Made by a program: the position numbers and the translations under genes. Under the pieces are notes generated by a model, which did not search any database, was not told the origin of the DNA, and saw nothing but the letters and a program-made list of their open reading frames with translations. A stretch of 64,000 bases of DNA from Datura wrightii (taxonomy: Eukaryota > Streptophyta > Magnoliopsida > Solanales > Solanaceae), in the NCBI GenBank assembly GCA_035772735.1, contig JASDFA010000006.1:30917501-30981500 (forward strand). The letters are read 5' to 3'. Numbering within the stretch: position 1 is the first letter of the stretch; each line of letters begins with the position of its first letter. Below are positions 21,649 to 34,735 of the stretch, in pieces.

Positions 21649-24600
21649 TGTCACGCCCCACCTCGGAGGTATGACTGGCACCTGGTGCCACACAGGCAAC
21701 TAACTGACCTGGCTAGGCTTATGCACGTCTGGTGCCAGCCTGCGACCCACATCAAGAAAACAACGAGCTATATCTCGACTGTAAATACAGCCTCCGACCG
21801 ACAAGGCCGTATAGCCACCTGTAAACAAAAACAGCTAACCAACAACAGGTAACAAAGGGGTCCTATGCGGGCCGACAAGGCCACCATGTTGTCTAGTTAT
21901 AACAGAAATGGAGACAAACTACTATCCTAGGCCCCACACGGCCAACATATAACTAACTAACTGACGACTGTAGTTTATAAGCCTCTAAGAGTACAAATAG
22001 TGGTCGAGACAGGGCCCCGGCCTACCCAAAATGTTATATGACTGGAATACCGAAATCTTTACAACCTGAAAATTCTGAATGAAAGGAGTTGTCCCAACTG
22101 CGGACTCTGAAAAGCTGTTACTAGAGATCCTAAACCCAGACTGTCCAAACCTGCAGGCAAGTATTGCAGCGCCCAGGGGAAGGCGTCAGTACAATATGTA
22201 CCGAATATGTAAGGAAATAGATAAGCTGATAAAGATTGGAAGTAAATAGAAAGAAGGGCAGATAGATTAACTTGTATGCTTGTTGGTTCGTAATCTGCAT
22301 CTAACCAATACTACATGTACGTAAGCTAAGACTGTATAATTACATATTTAAAAACTATAACTAGCAGACAAGAATACAAACAAGAACCTCACCTAACCCC
22401 CATAAGTCGGAAGGTACAATCAACATTGAATAACTCGTTCAGGCCCCCATAAGCCCTGGCTAGCACATCTCAATTTATATACCCCTACCCAGGTTTCTAT
22501 GACACCATTGGTACTGTAACCAACCTACCGGTACCTTGGGTCTACAACTGAGCCCGATCAGCCCCTGAATTGTAACTGTGTCTGAGTCCGGTGGACTCTT
22601 GATATATGCACCCCGGGCACTAGGCTCGACGGGGGTGTGTAGAGACAACCACGACATATGAGGACCTAGAACCCCATCTTCGTCCCTTGCGGAAGGTATA
22701 CCGCTCCATAGAGCGACATCATCTCACTCTTGGCGGGCGTCGACACAGCTAGTAACCCTGGGGTGGTCATGGATGGCTCCTGAGTGAGGGAAACCCCAAC
22801 CAAGGTGTTGTACTAACATCTCAATCTATCCACTCAAAGGCGTAACTAGCCTTCTGGGCCTAACTCCATAGCTTCTCGCCCCCTAGGATAGTCTGTAAAG
22901 CTGCTAGCATGCACGTCGTGCACCTGTATCTGATTAGAGGATCCTGATAGTGATCATGATCTCTAATAGTCTGGACTAAATAGGGCGAGATCTGGAGTGA
23001 TCTAACATAACTCTGAATGTCCTGCCCGGACAACTCTAACTCATAAACAACTGCGGGGTCGGGAATAACTAACTACTTAGCTCCTCTGCTTAGGATAACT
23101 ATGGGGCTGGTACTGGTCGAACATGCTTTTGAGCGATCAGCCCGTAATCTCCAATAGGAAGTTCACCGACATCCTTAGCCTGTGGGCGGTACTATACTAA
23201 CATAGTACTACTAGTGCCTTAGACCTCATCTTGGTCTAGTCGGATCTTATATTACTTTTCAGGGCGATTCTTAACCTTATAGGAAAGTTTATATAGGCTT
23301 ATTCACTCCTGGCAATCTGTACCTAAGTACATTATAAGAACTGGATGGGGCGCTAGCGCAGCCTCTAACTGTTGATAAGGTCCCCGTCCTTGGGGTACCC
23401 ACGGGTCTATTTGACCTGGATGACTGGGATGGCTTCCTGGGCGACCTGTATAATAGCTGCTAAGTCAACTAGGGCTGACAACCTCTGGTAACGGCTGATA
23501 GAATGGCAGGTTGCCACTCGGTGCACTAGACAACCCTAGTGCCACTGATTCTAAAGTATAAATACTTTGTCTATACTTCTGGCCCTGGGGCATGCAGGTA
23601 CGTCACGGGTTCCCGGGCATGCTTTTCTGGCAACCCAGGTGCCAAACTAGTAGCTGTATCGCCCATTCACACCTATACAATTCAACTCACTACCCAATAA
23701 CTATTCACGAGCTTCTAAGATCTGGACCTGGCAATTGGACATACAATTTTACTAATACAACAAATTGGAGAATAGAAGAGCTTCTATAACGCTTCTAGCG
23801 CGTATCACACCTAACATGTTCCTTCTCGACGAGAGACACTGCGGTATAATCTATATACGCTCTCTAGCAGCTAATCAGAACCTATATAATCATAATCTAC
23901 TGATAGAAGCTAATCATAGTGTGTCTGATCTCTATATAATAGCAACAGCTAATTACAACATGTCTAATCACAATCCAATGGTAGCAGCTATCTACGGTAT
24001 ATGAAATCGTCATTTCTATTTTAGAACATAAGTCATAACACTGTATGACGAGTATACTTGCCGAGGGTCAAGCCTTACATACCTCAACTATTGTTTTTCG
24101 GATAACCGACAAGTTTTAACTTGGATTCGTCAGCTCTCTCCTGCTGTAACCATTATACTGAAAGAAAGAGATGAATTTCAATACCAAATTCGTCTTGAAA
24201 CAATAACTTTATATATAAATATTAATTAAATTTCAACCTAATGGAACACGGTTGAAAACTTGTAATTTCTCGAATGTCCAGAAGGGAGAAATGCTTACTT
24301 GAAACCTGTGATCGTATAGAAATTAGTTTGGAGCAATTTCAACAACTTTAGCTCGGTGGGGTTACGATTTTCCGGGCAAATTTCGTGAAAATAACTACGT
24401 AGCAATGCTCCCTGCAGTCTTAAACCTCAATACCCGAAGTTAATTTGAATTTGGGCGGTGTTTCGTGGCATAAACGGAGGAAAATCACCTGAAATTTACG
24501 TGGCTTTTACTTCTGGTTGAGGGTCTGTTTTTATTTGAAGTCCCAACGCGCCAGGGAGGGTCCGTGCCACCTTGTCCCTTTGGGCAGCTGGTCCGGCCTT

Positions 24601-24731
24601 CTCCCGTGCGGTCCTGGCTCCGTGCTCGTTCGACCTTCCCCTGGGCCCTTTCTCATATGTATTGTATTCTAAAACTCTTAACCAACGTACGAGTAGGCCA
24701 TCTAAACATTAAAAACTTACAGGGTGTAACA
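21649..24731 (-). mobile_element. 3' LTR of gypsy A
   Basis: 3083 bp, TGTCACGCCCC at the left, GGTGTAACA at the right (minus strand TGTTACACC...GTGACA). Compared with the 5' LTR it lacks about 105 bp near 24560 that hold the TATA box and a GTGCCACGG-rich palindromic stretch. Confidence 0.88.
23865..23990. repeat. 39-bp tandem repeat, about 3.2 units, in gypsy A 3' LTR
   Basis: Units at 23865, 23904 and 23943, each starting close to TAGCAGCTAATCA, with a partial fourth at 23982. Because 39 is divisible by three, a plus-strand frame (23765-24004) stays open through it as a 13-residue repeat. The same array is at 32355-32480 in the other LTR. Confidence 0.8.
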
Positions 24732-24746
24732 TCCTCCCCCCTTAGG
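24732..24746 (-). other. Polypurine tract of gypsy A
   Basis: Minus strand CCTAAGGGGGGAGGA directly before the 3' LTR, preceded by CGAGGATGAATGTT, the context seen in the 6541 chromovirus. It proves the minus orientation. Confidence 0.9.
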
Positions 24747-24949
24747 AACATTCATCCTCGAATGTCACTTTGGCTCACGGGAGTCTAACTCTTTTAACTA
24801 CAATTCTGGTAAAATTTCGGCAGAGTCTCCCCTGTAATATGGACTATCTGAAAATCCTGAAACGCAGAAAAGTCCAACACAGGTACTTCACATAATACTT
24901 TGGCAACTATTTCACAACAAGGCTGGAGTCAACTGAGCAATATATATAT

Positions 24950-25500
24950 AGCACAAATCATGAAACAGCAACTGGATCAATAACTTACCTTAACTGCATA
25001 ATCTGGACTAATCCCGAAACAAATGAGGGTATCTGGGTTTCATATCGTCCTCAGCTTCCTAGGTCATTTTCTCTCTATTCTTGTTCTTCCATAGTACTTT
25101 AACTGAGGCTACATCTTTAAGTTCCCAATCCTCGAATTTTCTAATCTAGCATGGCAACTGGAACCTTTTTATAGGTTAGTTCCTTAATAATTGAATGCTC
25201 TCAACGGGCACAACTTGGGATGGGTATCTTATATGTATTCCATGACATTAACATGAAAAAGACTTACTGGACCAATTTCAGTTTTGAAGGCAATTCTAGC
25301 CCCTATGCCACTTTTCCTGCTCTCGGGAAGATATAATATGGCCAATGAATCTAAGGCTAAGCTTGCCTTTTCTCTAATTCTCGTGGTGCCCTTCATCAGC
25401 GAAGCTGCTTATCCTTAACTGTCTACGATGTAGTCTAGGGTAATACTTCTGACAATCCTGGGCTATCGGTACCCATTTCTTGATAAGTTTAACTTCTTTC
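24950..25500 (-). pseudogene. Integrase C-terminus of gypsy A, decayed
   Basis: Minus-strand text, read from 25500 downward: MKGTTRI then KASLALDS (the MKG-V-x-R-F...K-L-S-P-R-Y region, about 25400-25340), YIRYPSQVVPVESIQLLRN (about 25230-25180), IRKFEDWELKDVASVKVLWK (about 25140-25090), and EAEDDMKPRYPHLFRD (about 25060-25010). These match, in order, the C-terminal integrase phrases kept in the 6541 chromovirus. Stops and frameshifts separate them. The catalytic core was not recognised. Confidence 0.75.
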
Positions 25501-27212
25501 GTCTGTCTATTATAGTGTACCCTGGTTCACTACCTTTGATTTAGGGGGCCTACATCTCCACACACAACAGATCTCTGGCATTTGAACTGAGTGCTCTGCT
25601 TAGCTATTCGTGTAGGGACGAGGAGTCATATTCAACTTAACATCCTCTCAAATTATTCTGAAAGCCTTTCTAAAACTTAGTTGTATGTTGTTGCTTTCTA
25701 TAAAAATTTTCTAAATACTTGGGCCTGACGCAACCGAACTACTTTTTAAGCATTTAGTTCAGCATAACCTTTAGCTGAAATATAACTCACTTATAGAAAT
25801 ATGAATTGACCTTGTTAGCCTTTCTATACTGACTCAAGTGAGGTCAATTTACACCTGGTACAAGGTAACCTTCTAACTGGATTAAATTGACTATTCTCCA
25901 TTCCTTTTGCAGGCACGACCATCTCCTGAATTCACCTGCTCGGTTTCTGCTGTCCAATCTTCCCTGGTTGGTCATTCAGGCTCTGCGCTATAACTCAATA
26001 ATGTCTTCCTCCTCTCATGCCATCAGTAGGTCTTTCTTACAGCCTGATACATTTTCATTAAACTCTAGGTGAAGGGAATAACAGACATGATATAACTTAG
26101 CTAGAATCTGTTGACGAAGTTTGGTCACCTTTGGGACGCAGAGGCAGCCTCTGGGTCTTTTGACTTAATCCCTTATTATCTTGAAGGCCAATAACTTCCT
26201 ATTGGGCTTGGTCTCTGGATTGTACTAAGTTAAAGTCTTTGTGTCGTCGCTCCTCTACCTCCACAACTGGTGATGGTATTGTCGTATTCTGGGTTACAAC
26301 TTTATTAGCTTTTAACTGTCAGCCCGATGTTCATTTCTGACATTTAGGAGTGGTCCTACACTCTGTCAATTTACTCTTAACTTGGGGTGATTTTATTCCT
26401 CCGAGAGTCAGATACTCGTGCCTTTCCCTTTACTTTCATGGGCTGAGTTCTAAAGTTCGTGCCCTCTGCCCCACATTGTTAAAGACACTACTAACCAAGT
26501 CTGTTGACCGGTATCATTTTGACTCGTACTCGGGACAAATTCGCTCATATGATCTTTTGTCCCTCGACATAACCAACTAGGGAAATAGCCATTATTCTGT
26601 CGGTACATTCTACTGTCATTAACACGCTGCGGCAAAATCGGCCTAATTATGACCTGAGCTTTACTGTTGCTAGGGGTTTATCACTTGTAGACTCTCACAT
26701 GTACTTTGAGGGATACTGGTAGTCTACCTTCTCTCCTGATCTACTACCATGAAGGTCTAGATGATTTACTTAAACGCTAGGGGTCTCCACCGCTTCCTAA
26801 CACTTCCCGGGATCAACAAATCCAACCTTTCTTCACTATTTACTTTGGGCAACATCGCCTCAATTCTTACGCTCTTTGCTACAATGAAAACAAATCTAGG
26901 AGGCGGGAATAGCCTTTTCTTATGCACTGAGATTGAAGTATGGAACTGTGCAACATTCGAAGGGTTGGAGATAAGAATTCCGCAATTCCCTCTCTTTTTT
27001 ATACCCTTCAGGTAATCTAACGTTAATTGTCGCCCTTGCCAAATCTTGTATCTCTAATAGATAAGTCGACTCGTATACATGCTATACTTCTAACCTTCTA
27101 TTCTGAGGCTATAAAAAGAACTGGGGACGGTGCTAGCATATCTACTACCTTATGAGATTCCTGGTGCCCCAGGAAGATACTGAGAAAACTAAAAGACATT
27201 GGCCTTCGTCCT
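25501..27212 (-). other. Internal region of gypsy A, unrecognised
   Basis: By position this is pol and gag of gypsy A, but I could not recognise RT, RNase H or a zinc knuckle on the minus strand. Plus-strand frames of 60-84 codons here look like chance. Confidence 0.4.
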
Positions 27213-29785
27213 TGTCACGACCCGAGAGTACACCCGGATCATAGACATGGGAAAAGGAGTACCGAGGGACCCCAATTCAACCCATGGCATGAGAATAACA
27301 CTATTTCATTCATATACAACGGAAAACTTAACTTATAAATCGTAAACTAACTGAAAATCGTATCATGAATTTGTAAGGAACGACAAACAGAAATACAATC
27401 ATCACTGACAAAATACTACACATAAGTCTAAAAGCCTCTAATCATAAAAGACGGTTGAAGGGATAAGACCCCAACTAACCCAAATATTTTGAATACATAA
27501 GACAACTAAACAAGTCTGAACATGAAGCCCTCGAATCATGAGGACTCACCACTGGAGATTTATCGAAAACGAGCACAAACTAGGGACGATGCTGAGCCCG
27601 CGAACCAGATCCTGAAAATATATGGGTCAGTACTAGGAAAGTACTGAGTATGTAAGGTATACAAAATAATGCATAAAAACGTAAAAGTTATAGGAGTGGG
27701 TACATCATGATCATAAAACTAAAATCGTAAGTATATCGTAAGGCTCAATATTTTCAAAAATATTCATAAACCCATCAAAGTTATAACATATGGGGAAAAA
27801 ATTTCATAAATCATGACTTGAGCCAAAATAACATAATCATGCATATTTCAAAACCATGAGAAATAATGGGAGATTTCTATAACCAACATACTCTACATGA
27901 GCACACATGAAGTCTGACTTGTACACCTAGTCGGGAGGTCGTTTATACGTTGGCAAGGGTAAGAACCATGAAAGGCGTGATATCACTCATGAAGGCCCCG
28001 TAGGGCATAGGGGAAAGTAACTGAGGAGTTCCCAAGCATAATCCTATAGTGGCACGTAGTTTTGAGATTCGAGGCGTAACCTGGGCCCCGAACCTACTCG
28101 GTGTTAAGTACTACTCCCAAAACATGCAACATGCTCATACAAATTCATACATGACATGCATGGCTAGTTAAATCATGAGAATCATATCATGCTCGAGAAT
28201 TTGTAATACTAGCCATGGAATTGGGCCTGTGAATCGGCCAAAATCATGGTATAATTCATAAGCGACATGTGGGCATTGCCCATAGTTTCAAACATACTTG
28301 ACATGTTTGAAATTATAAGAAAACGATCATGCTAGAATGGGAAATTGAACTTTGAAGACATGCTTAAAAATGTTAGAGAAACTTGTTCATGCTTTCGGAA
28401 TCATCTTGACCATGAAATTCACTAAATATTTTCCCATGATTGGGTATCCATACTTTTAGATATTTAAATCATGAAATATAGAATAAACAAGTAAAATCAG
28501 CCCAAATAAATTCGAAATTCACAAATTTGACAATCTAATATAAGCTCATTTCAAATTTTAAGGAATCATGAAATTTGATAAAGACCCATAAGTTTTGGTA
28601 ACTTTAAACATAGAACTAGTAAAAAATTGGGCATGGGTAGAGACTAAACTACCCATTCAAAACCCCACATACCTAGGTTGATGGTCCCTTGACTTGTCTT
28701 GAATATCCAAGAGGAATTGAGAAGTTGGAGGTGATGAGCCCTAGCTTCTTCTTGAGAGAAAGATCAATCTATGGATGTTTGAAGAGGGTGAGGATTTAGG
28801 CTAGGCTAATCCCTTTAATCTGACCTTAAGGAAGCCCAAAACGACGTCATTTAGGAGTTACAAGCATAGGAGTTTACCAAAATGACCCAAAACTAATGAA
28901 ATAAAATCTTTAACTGGCAGTCACCACGACAAACAGTACGATCCGTAGGTTGATTGTACGACTCGTACTAAGAGTCGTACCATGCCTGCTGCAGTTTCAC
29001 TAAATCACTCATAACTTTTTACTCCGAATTTTGATTGGTGCAAGGTTGGATGCGTTGGAAATAAGACTAAAAGGAATTTAATTTGATATGATGATTCACC
29101 CAAAAACATTTCGTAACATAGGAGCTATGATCGGTTGAAGTTGACCCTCTACGAACCAATACGAAAAACCCAATCGGTAAGAAGGTTCTCAACTCAACTT
29201 CATGCTAGAGGTTCCTTATGACCTTAATTTGCATCCAATGCACTTATTACACTTTGAAATTAATCTTAGCACCTTCTTTTCTATAAATTCATCGGGTGTG
29301 GGCCTATCCACATACCTAGAAGGGTTCCTAACTTAGTCCGAAAGTCCGAGGCATTATAATATATCATCTCATGACTGAACCAATGATTCACACCATCATA
29401 TTACGACTCATACCATGAGTTTTAAAACCAACCTATGGTTTCCTCCAATGACTAATAAGTCCATTTTTCCCAAACTCTCTGAATATTTCCATGACTCGTA
29501 ACTCCAGCCTACGAGTCGTACAATTACCCGTACAATCATTCACATGATAACTCCAAAGACTTGCTACAACTTCTGTCCGCGGGTCGTACCCACATACTAT
29601 GGCTCGTAGTGGGGACTCGTGGTTAGGAAACAACTTATCTGATCTAGGCCATGGATATTCCTACGACCCATACTACCAACCTACAACTCGTAGGTTGAGT
29701 TGTATTGAAGTAAATTTTTCCAACTTTTCTTGCTGATCACACTTCAAATCTCAAGTCTAGTCTTAGGAACTTTTGGGGTATTACA
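27213..29785 (-). mobile_element. Chromovirus solo LTR inside gypsy A, TSD GTCCT
   Basis: 2573 bp flanked by GTCCT at 27208-27212 and 29786-29790. Minus strand starts TGTAATACCCC and ends CTCGGGTCGTGACA. No primer site or purine tract adjoins, so it is a solo LTR. Layout resembles the LTR at 6541-8652 (AAAACGACGTC near 28848, CATACCTAGG near 28667, GTACTGAGTATG near 27640). Near 28930-29000 and 29490-29640 it carries ACGACTCGTA-type palindromic motifs. Confidence 0.92.
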
Positions 29786-30081
29786 GTCCTCAAACTGGTT
29801 GTCTCCAAACTATGGTATAATACTGGTACTCTTTCATGTGGCAACTAACTAGCGGCTAGCTGGAGTCTGTCTCATATCGGACCTTATCCTAGACAGACAT
29901 AGCAACGAAAGCTTAGGGACTCAACCCTGTATAATTTGGCTCTATAGTATGATCTGAGAAGAAGAAAGGGAAACCATACTATTATGCCTCATAGCCTTCT
30001 GCTTATAGAATGTTGTGCACAACACATTTATAACCAAGACTCTACTAGACACGGCTTGCTAACTCCCTAGGATATGAACTA
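29786..30081 (-). other. Leader of gypsy A
   Basis: Between the solo LTR (with TSD GTCCT at 29786-29790) and the primer-binding site. Minus-strand non-coding leader; no gag ATG recognised. Confidence 0.5.
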
Positions 30082-30092
30082 CTCTGATACCA
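30082..30092 (-). other. Primer-binding site of gypsy A
   Basis: Minus strand TGGTATCAGAG, four bases from the LTR end at 30097. Matches initiator tRNA-Met. Confidence 0.9.
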
Positions 30093-30096
30093 AGTT

Positions 30097-33000
30097 TGTC
30101 ATGCCCCACCTTGGGAGGTATGGCTGGCACCTGGTGTTACACAGGCAACTAACTGACCTGGCTAGGCTTATGCACGTCTAGTGCCAGCCTGCGACCCACT
30201 TCAAAAAAACCAACAAGTTATATCTCGGTTATAAATACAGCCTCCGACCGACAAGGCTGTATAGCCACCTGTAAACAAATATTGCTAACCAACAGTAGGC
30301 AACGGAGGGGATTCTATGCAGGCCGACAAGGCCACCATTCTGTCTAGTTATAATAAAAATGGAGACAAACTACTATCCTAGGCCCCACACGGCCAACATA
30401 TGGAACATAACTGATTAAGGCCCCACATGGCCAATATACAACTAACTAACTGACGATTGTAGTCTGCAAGTCTCTAAGAGTACAAATAGTGGTCGGGACT
30501 CGGGACAGGTCCCGGCCTACCCAAAATGATATATGACTGGAATACCGAAATCTCTACAACTTGGAAATTCCGAATGAAAGGAGTTGTCCCAACTGCGGAC
30601 TCTGAAAAGTTGTTACTGGAGATCCTGAACCCTGATTTTCTAAACCTATAAGCAAGTAATGCATCGCCCAGGGGAGGGCGTCAATAAAATATGTACCGAA
30701 TATGTAAGGCAATAGATAAGCTGATAAAGATTGGAAGCGAATAGAAAGAAGGGCAGAAAGATTAACCTGTACGCCTTCTGGTTCGTAATCTGCATCTAAC
30801 CAATACTACATCTACGTAAGCTAAGACTGTATAATTACACATTTATAAACTATAACTAGAAGACAAGAATACAAACAAGAACCTCACCTGGCCCCCATAA
30901 GCCCGAAGGTACAATCAATACTGAATAACTCGTTCAGGCCCCCATAAGCCCTGACGAGCACATCTCAATCTATATACCCTTACCCAGGTTTCTGTGACTC
31001 CACTGGTACTGTAGCCAACCTACCGATCCCCTGGGTCTACATCTTAGCCTGCTCGGCCCCTAAATTGTAGTTGTGTCTGAGTCCGGTGGACTCCTGATAT
31101 CTGCACCCCGAGAACCAGGCTCGATGGGGGTGTGTAGAGCTAACCACGACATATGAGGACCTGGGACCGCATCTTCGTCCCTCACGGATGGCATACCGCT
31201 TCGTAGAGCGATGTCATCTTACCCCTAGCGGGCGTCGACACAGCTAGTAACCCTGGGGTGGTCATGGATGGCTCTTAAGTGAGGGAAACCCCAACCAAGG
31301 TGTTGTACTTACATCTCAATCTAGCCACTCAAAAGGCGTAACTGGCCTTCTGTGCCTAACGCCACCACTGCTTGCCCCCTAGGATAGTTTGTAAAGCTGC
31401 TAGCAGGCATGCCGTGCACCTGTATCTGATTAGAGGATCCTGATAGTGATCATGATCTCTAATAATCTGGACTGAATAGGGCGAGATCTTGAGTGGTCTA
31501 ACAGAACTCTAAATGTCTTGCCCGAAAAACTCTAACTCATAAACAAATGTGGGGTTGCGTATGACTAACTACTTAGCTCCTCTGCTTAGGATAACTATGG
31601 GGATGGTACTGGCCGAACATGCATTTGAGTGATCAGCCCATAATCCCCATAGGAAGTTTACCGACATTTTTAGCATGTGGGCAGTACTATACTAACATGG
31701 TACTAATAGTGTCTTATACCTCATCTTGGTCTAGTTAGATCTTATATTACTTTTCTGGGCAATTCTTAACCTTATAGGCAAGTTTATATAGGCTTAGTCA
31801 CTCCTGGCAATCTGTACCTAAGTACCTTATAAGAACTGGCTAGGGCGCTGGCCCAGCCTCTAACTATTGATAAGGTTCCCGTCCCTTGGGGTACCCATGG
31901 GTCTATTTGGCCTGGACGACTGGGCTGGCTTCCTGGGTGACCTATATAATAACTGCTAAGTCAACTAGGGCTGACAACCTCTGGTAATGGCTGATAGAAT
32001 GGCAAGTTTCCATTCAGTGCACTAGACAACCCTAGTGCCACTAATTCTAAAGTATAACTATTCTGTCTATATTTTTGGCCCTAGGTAGTGCGGGTATGTC
32101 ATGGGCTCCCGGGCGTGCTTTTCTGGCAACCCAGGTGCCAAACTAGTATCACCCAGTCACACCTATACAATTCAACTCACTACCCAATAACTATTCACGA
32201 GCTTCTAAGATCTGGACCTGGCAATTGAACATACAATTCTACTAATACAACGAACTGGAGAATAGAAGAGCTTCTATGATGCTTCTAGCGCGTATCACAC
32301 CTAACCTGTTCCTTCTCGATGAAAGACACTGCGGTATAATCTATATATGCTCTCTAGCAGCTAAGCAGAACCAATATAATCATAATCTACTGATAGCAGC
32401 TAATCATAGCGTTTCTGATCTCCATATAATAGCAACAGCTAATTACAACATGTATAATCACAATCCAATGGTAGCAGCTATCTATGGTATATGAAATCGT
32501 CATTTCTATTCTAGAATATAAGTCGTAACACTGTATGACGAGTATACTTGCTGAGGGTTAAGCCTTACATACCTCAACTGTTGTTTCTCGGATAACCGAC
32601 GAGTTTCAACTTGGATTCGTCAGCTCTCTCCTGCTGTAACCATTATACTAAAAGAAAGAGACGAATTTCAATAACAAATTCGTCATGAAACGATAACTTT
32701 ATATATAAATATTAACTATATTTCAACTTAACGGAACATGGTTAAAAACTCATAATTTCTCGAAAGTCCAGAAGGGAGAAATGTCTACTTGAAGCCTGTG
32801 ATCGTATAGAAATTAGTTTGGAGCAATTCCAACATCTTTAGCTCGGCGGGGTTACGATTTTCTAGGTGAATTTCATGAAAATAACTCTGTAGCAATGCTC
32901 CCTGCAGACTTAAACTTCATTACCCGAAGTTAATTTGAATTCTGACGGCGTTTCGTGGCGTAAACGGAGGAAAATCACCTGAAATTTACGTAAGTTTTAC

Positions 33001-33320
33001 TTCTGTTCGAGGGTCTGTTTGAATTTGAAGTGAACAATGAAAAAAACATTGGACTTATATATAACTTGGGCGGTGGACACGGGGTCCGTGGCACGGACCC
33101 TGTTGCGCCAATTCTGGGCCGTGCCACGGAGCCCAACGCGCCAGGGAGGTCCGTGCCACGTTGCCCCTTTGGGCAGCTAGTCTAGCCTTATCCCGCGCGG
33201 TCTCGATTCCGTGCTCGTTCGACCTTCCCCCGAGCCCTTTCTCGTATGTATTGTATTCTAAAACTCTTAACCAATGTACGAGTAGGCTGTCCAAATATTA
33301 AAAACTTATAGGGTGTAACA
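30097..33320 (-). mobile_element. 5' LTR of gypsy A
   Basis: 3224 bp, TGTCATGCCCC at left, GGTGTAACA at right. Retains the segment lost from the other LTR at about 33040-33140: TATATATAAG on the minus strand near 33050-33062, with GTGCCACGG inverted repeats beside it. Holds the 39-bp tandem repeat at 32355-32480. Confidence 0.88.
32355..32480. repeat. 39-bp tandem repeat in gypsy A 5' LTR
   Basis: Units start at 32355, 32394 and 32433, partial fourth at 32472; copy of the array at 23865-23990. The plus-strand frame 32276-32494 stays open through it. Confidence 0.8.
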
Positions 33321-33325
33321 ACTTA

Positions 33326-33935
33326 TGTATCCTGCTATTATTATTCATGAAATAATATTTTTATTAATGTGCAGACAAGATATGATTAATTTCACTTTTA
33401 TGTAAAGATGTTTGAGTGAGATCAAATATTAGTATGGACTTATCTAACCAATACTGTGAATGAAATATTGGTTATGCAAATGTCGGAAGATTATTTGATC
33501 TATGTAACATTTGATCGCACAAAAGTTATCTATTTGTATGTGATGATACTGTCATATCCTACAGGACCGTCAATTATTGATATTTATTCAAGTGATGTCA
33601 AGATACAAATAACTTAAAAAGAAAGTGTCAACACATAGGAGATGTGTTATTTTTCTTTGAGTTGAAGCTTTCAAAATTGTATGAAAATAATGTTGCTTGT
33701 AAATTCAACTGAAGGGAGATATATCAAAGGAGATAGAAGAAATCATATTTCACCAAAGTTCTTTTCATGTTTGAATTCTAATAAAATGGTGTAGTGGATG
33801 TTCGACAAGTTCGTTTTACAGATGACTTGGCAGATCATTAAAGCCTTACCAACATCAACATTTGAGGAGTTGATATACAAGATTGGAACGCATCGTCTTC
33901 AAGAAATAGAGTGATGTTTTCATCAGGAGGAGTAA
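33326..33935 (+). pseudogene. RT/RNase H end of copia-1
   Basis: Resumes pol after gypsy A. Near 33790-33910 the text VRQVRFTDDLADH and FEELIYKIGTHRLQEIE matches the C-terminus of copia RNase H, as in VQQIRSSDNVADLFTKSLPT of the related copia at 52735-52795. Stops and frameshifts are present and the catalytic residues could not be read with confidence. Confidence 0.7.
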
Positions 33936-34125
33936 AGTACGCGTTGCACTCTTTTTCCCTTAGCTAAGGTTTTGTCCCACTGGGTTTTCCTAGCAAGGTT
34001 TTAAATGAGGCAGCTCTCAATGTGTATTACTAGATATGTGGACTCTTTTTTCTTCACTGGGACTTTTTCCCACAGAGCTTTTTCCTAGTAAGATTTAAAT
34101 GAAACACATCATCTATTAATGGACA

Positions 34126-34137
34126 TCCAAGAGGGAG
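34126..34137 (+). other. Polypurine tract of copia-1
   Basis: ATCCAAGAGGGAG-type purine run just before the 3' LTR. The related copia has CAAGGGGGAG. Confidence 0.8.
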
Positions 34138-34430
34138 TGTTGTAAAATATATCAAATATATGTATGTCCATTTGGTGTTACTTGGAGGGCAAGAACTAGT
34201 TAGCACAATTAGTTAGAAAGAATCACTAATTAGAAAGGAACCAATGTAATTAGAATTGAACCAAGTTATTTTAGTTACTTGGTGACCAAGAAGATTTTCC
34301 CCTATAAATAGGAGAATGTTTTCATCTATTATACACACAAAAGAGAAGATATAATACAATCTCTCTTCTCTCTACAAAGTTCTTGATTTATTTCTTTTAC
34401 ATTGTTTGCAATTCTATAACTTTTATAACA
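34138..34430 (+). mobile_element. 3' LTR of copia-1
   Basis: 293 bp with the same ends as the 5' LTR and TATAAATAG at 34303-34311; followed by ACAAG. Confidence 0.93.
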
Positions 34431-34435
34431 ACAAG

Positions 34436-34735
34436 TTAATTATAGCCAAAGGAGAGAAATATATATAATACGAAAGTCATTATTGTGGAGGATTAACTAA
34501 AAATCATTATGTTCATACACTACTAAGATATGTGACAATACTATAAAAATATATTTTTTTTTAATATATTAGTGTGTGACAAATTGAGCCAACACCCCTC
34601 AATATAGTAGAAGATTCGAAGAAATGATAATCTCGCTAAGTAAAAGTAAATTTGATTAAGTGGATTAAATAAATTATTGTGGTCATTTATCTAGTGAATC
34701 TCTTGGCCAATGTGAGATTAGGTGCTGGACTTTAG
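34436..34735 (+). other. Probable copia-3 3' non-coding region, with target site TTTAG
   Basis: Lies between the copia-1 TSD and the Tat/Athila-like LTR. Its style (AAGTGGATTAAATAAATTATTG, then GGTGCTGGACTTTAG) fits the long 3' untranslated region of a copia and would continue at 45208. The last five bases are TTTAG; CTTAG stands at 45203-45207, one base different. Confidence 0.45.

Larger units (their letters stand above)
21649..33320 (-). mobile_element. Chromovirus-like gypsy A, minus strand, TSD ACTTA
   Basis: Flanked by ACTTA at 21644-21648 and 33321-33325. Plus coordinates: 3' LTR 21649-24731, purine tract 24732-24746, pol remnants, solo LTR 27213-29785 (a later insertion), leader, primer-binding site 30082-30092, 5' LTR 30097-33320. 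The LTRs are over 3 kb and differ at about one position in eight over the first 230 bases, so the insertion is old. Only integrase C-terminal text is recognisable inside. A further LTR of this type starts at 63205. Confidence 0.9.
17025..34430 (+). mobile_element. Ty1/copia element copia-1 with nested insertions, TSD ACAAG
   Basis: Outer borders are firm: ACAAG at 17020-17024 and 34431-34435, LTRs at 17025-17320 and 34138-34430, a primer-binding site after the first and a purine tract before the second. With gypsy A (21649-33320) and one TSD removed, the element is about 5.7 kb, normal for a copia. The LTRs differ at roughly 20 of 295 positions by eye, so it is old. Gag and pol are recognisable but full of stops and frameshifts. 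It belongs to the same family as the young copia at 49402-53294. Confidence 0.9.
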
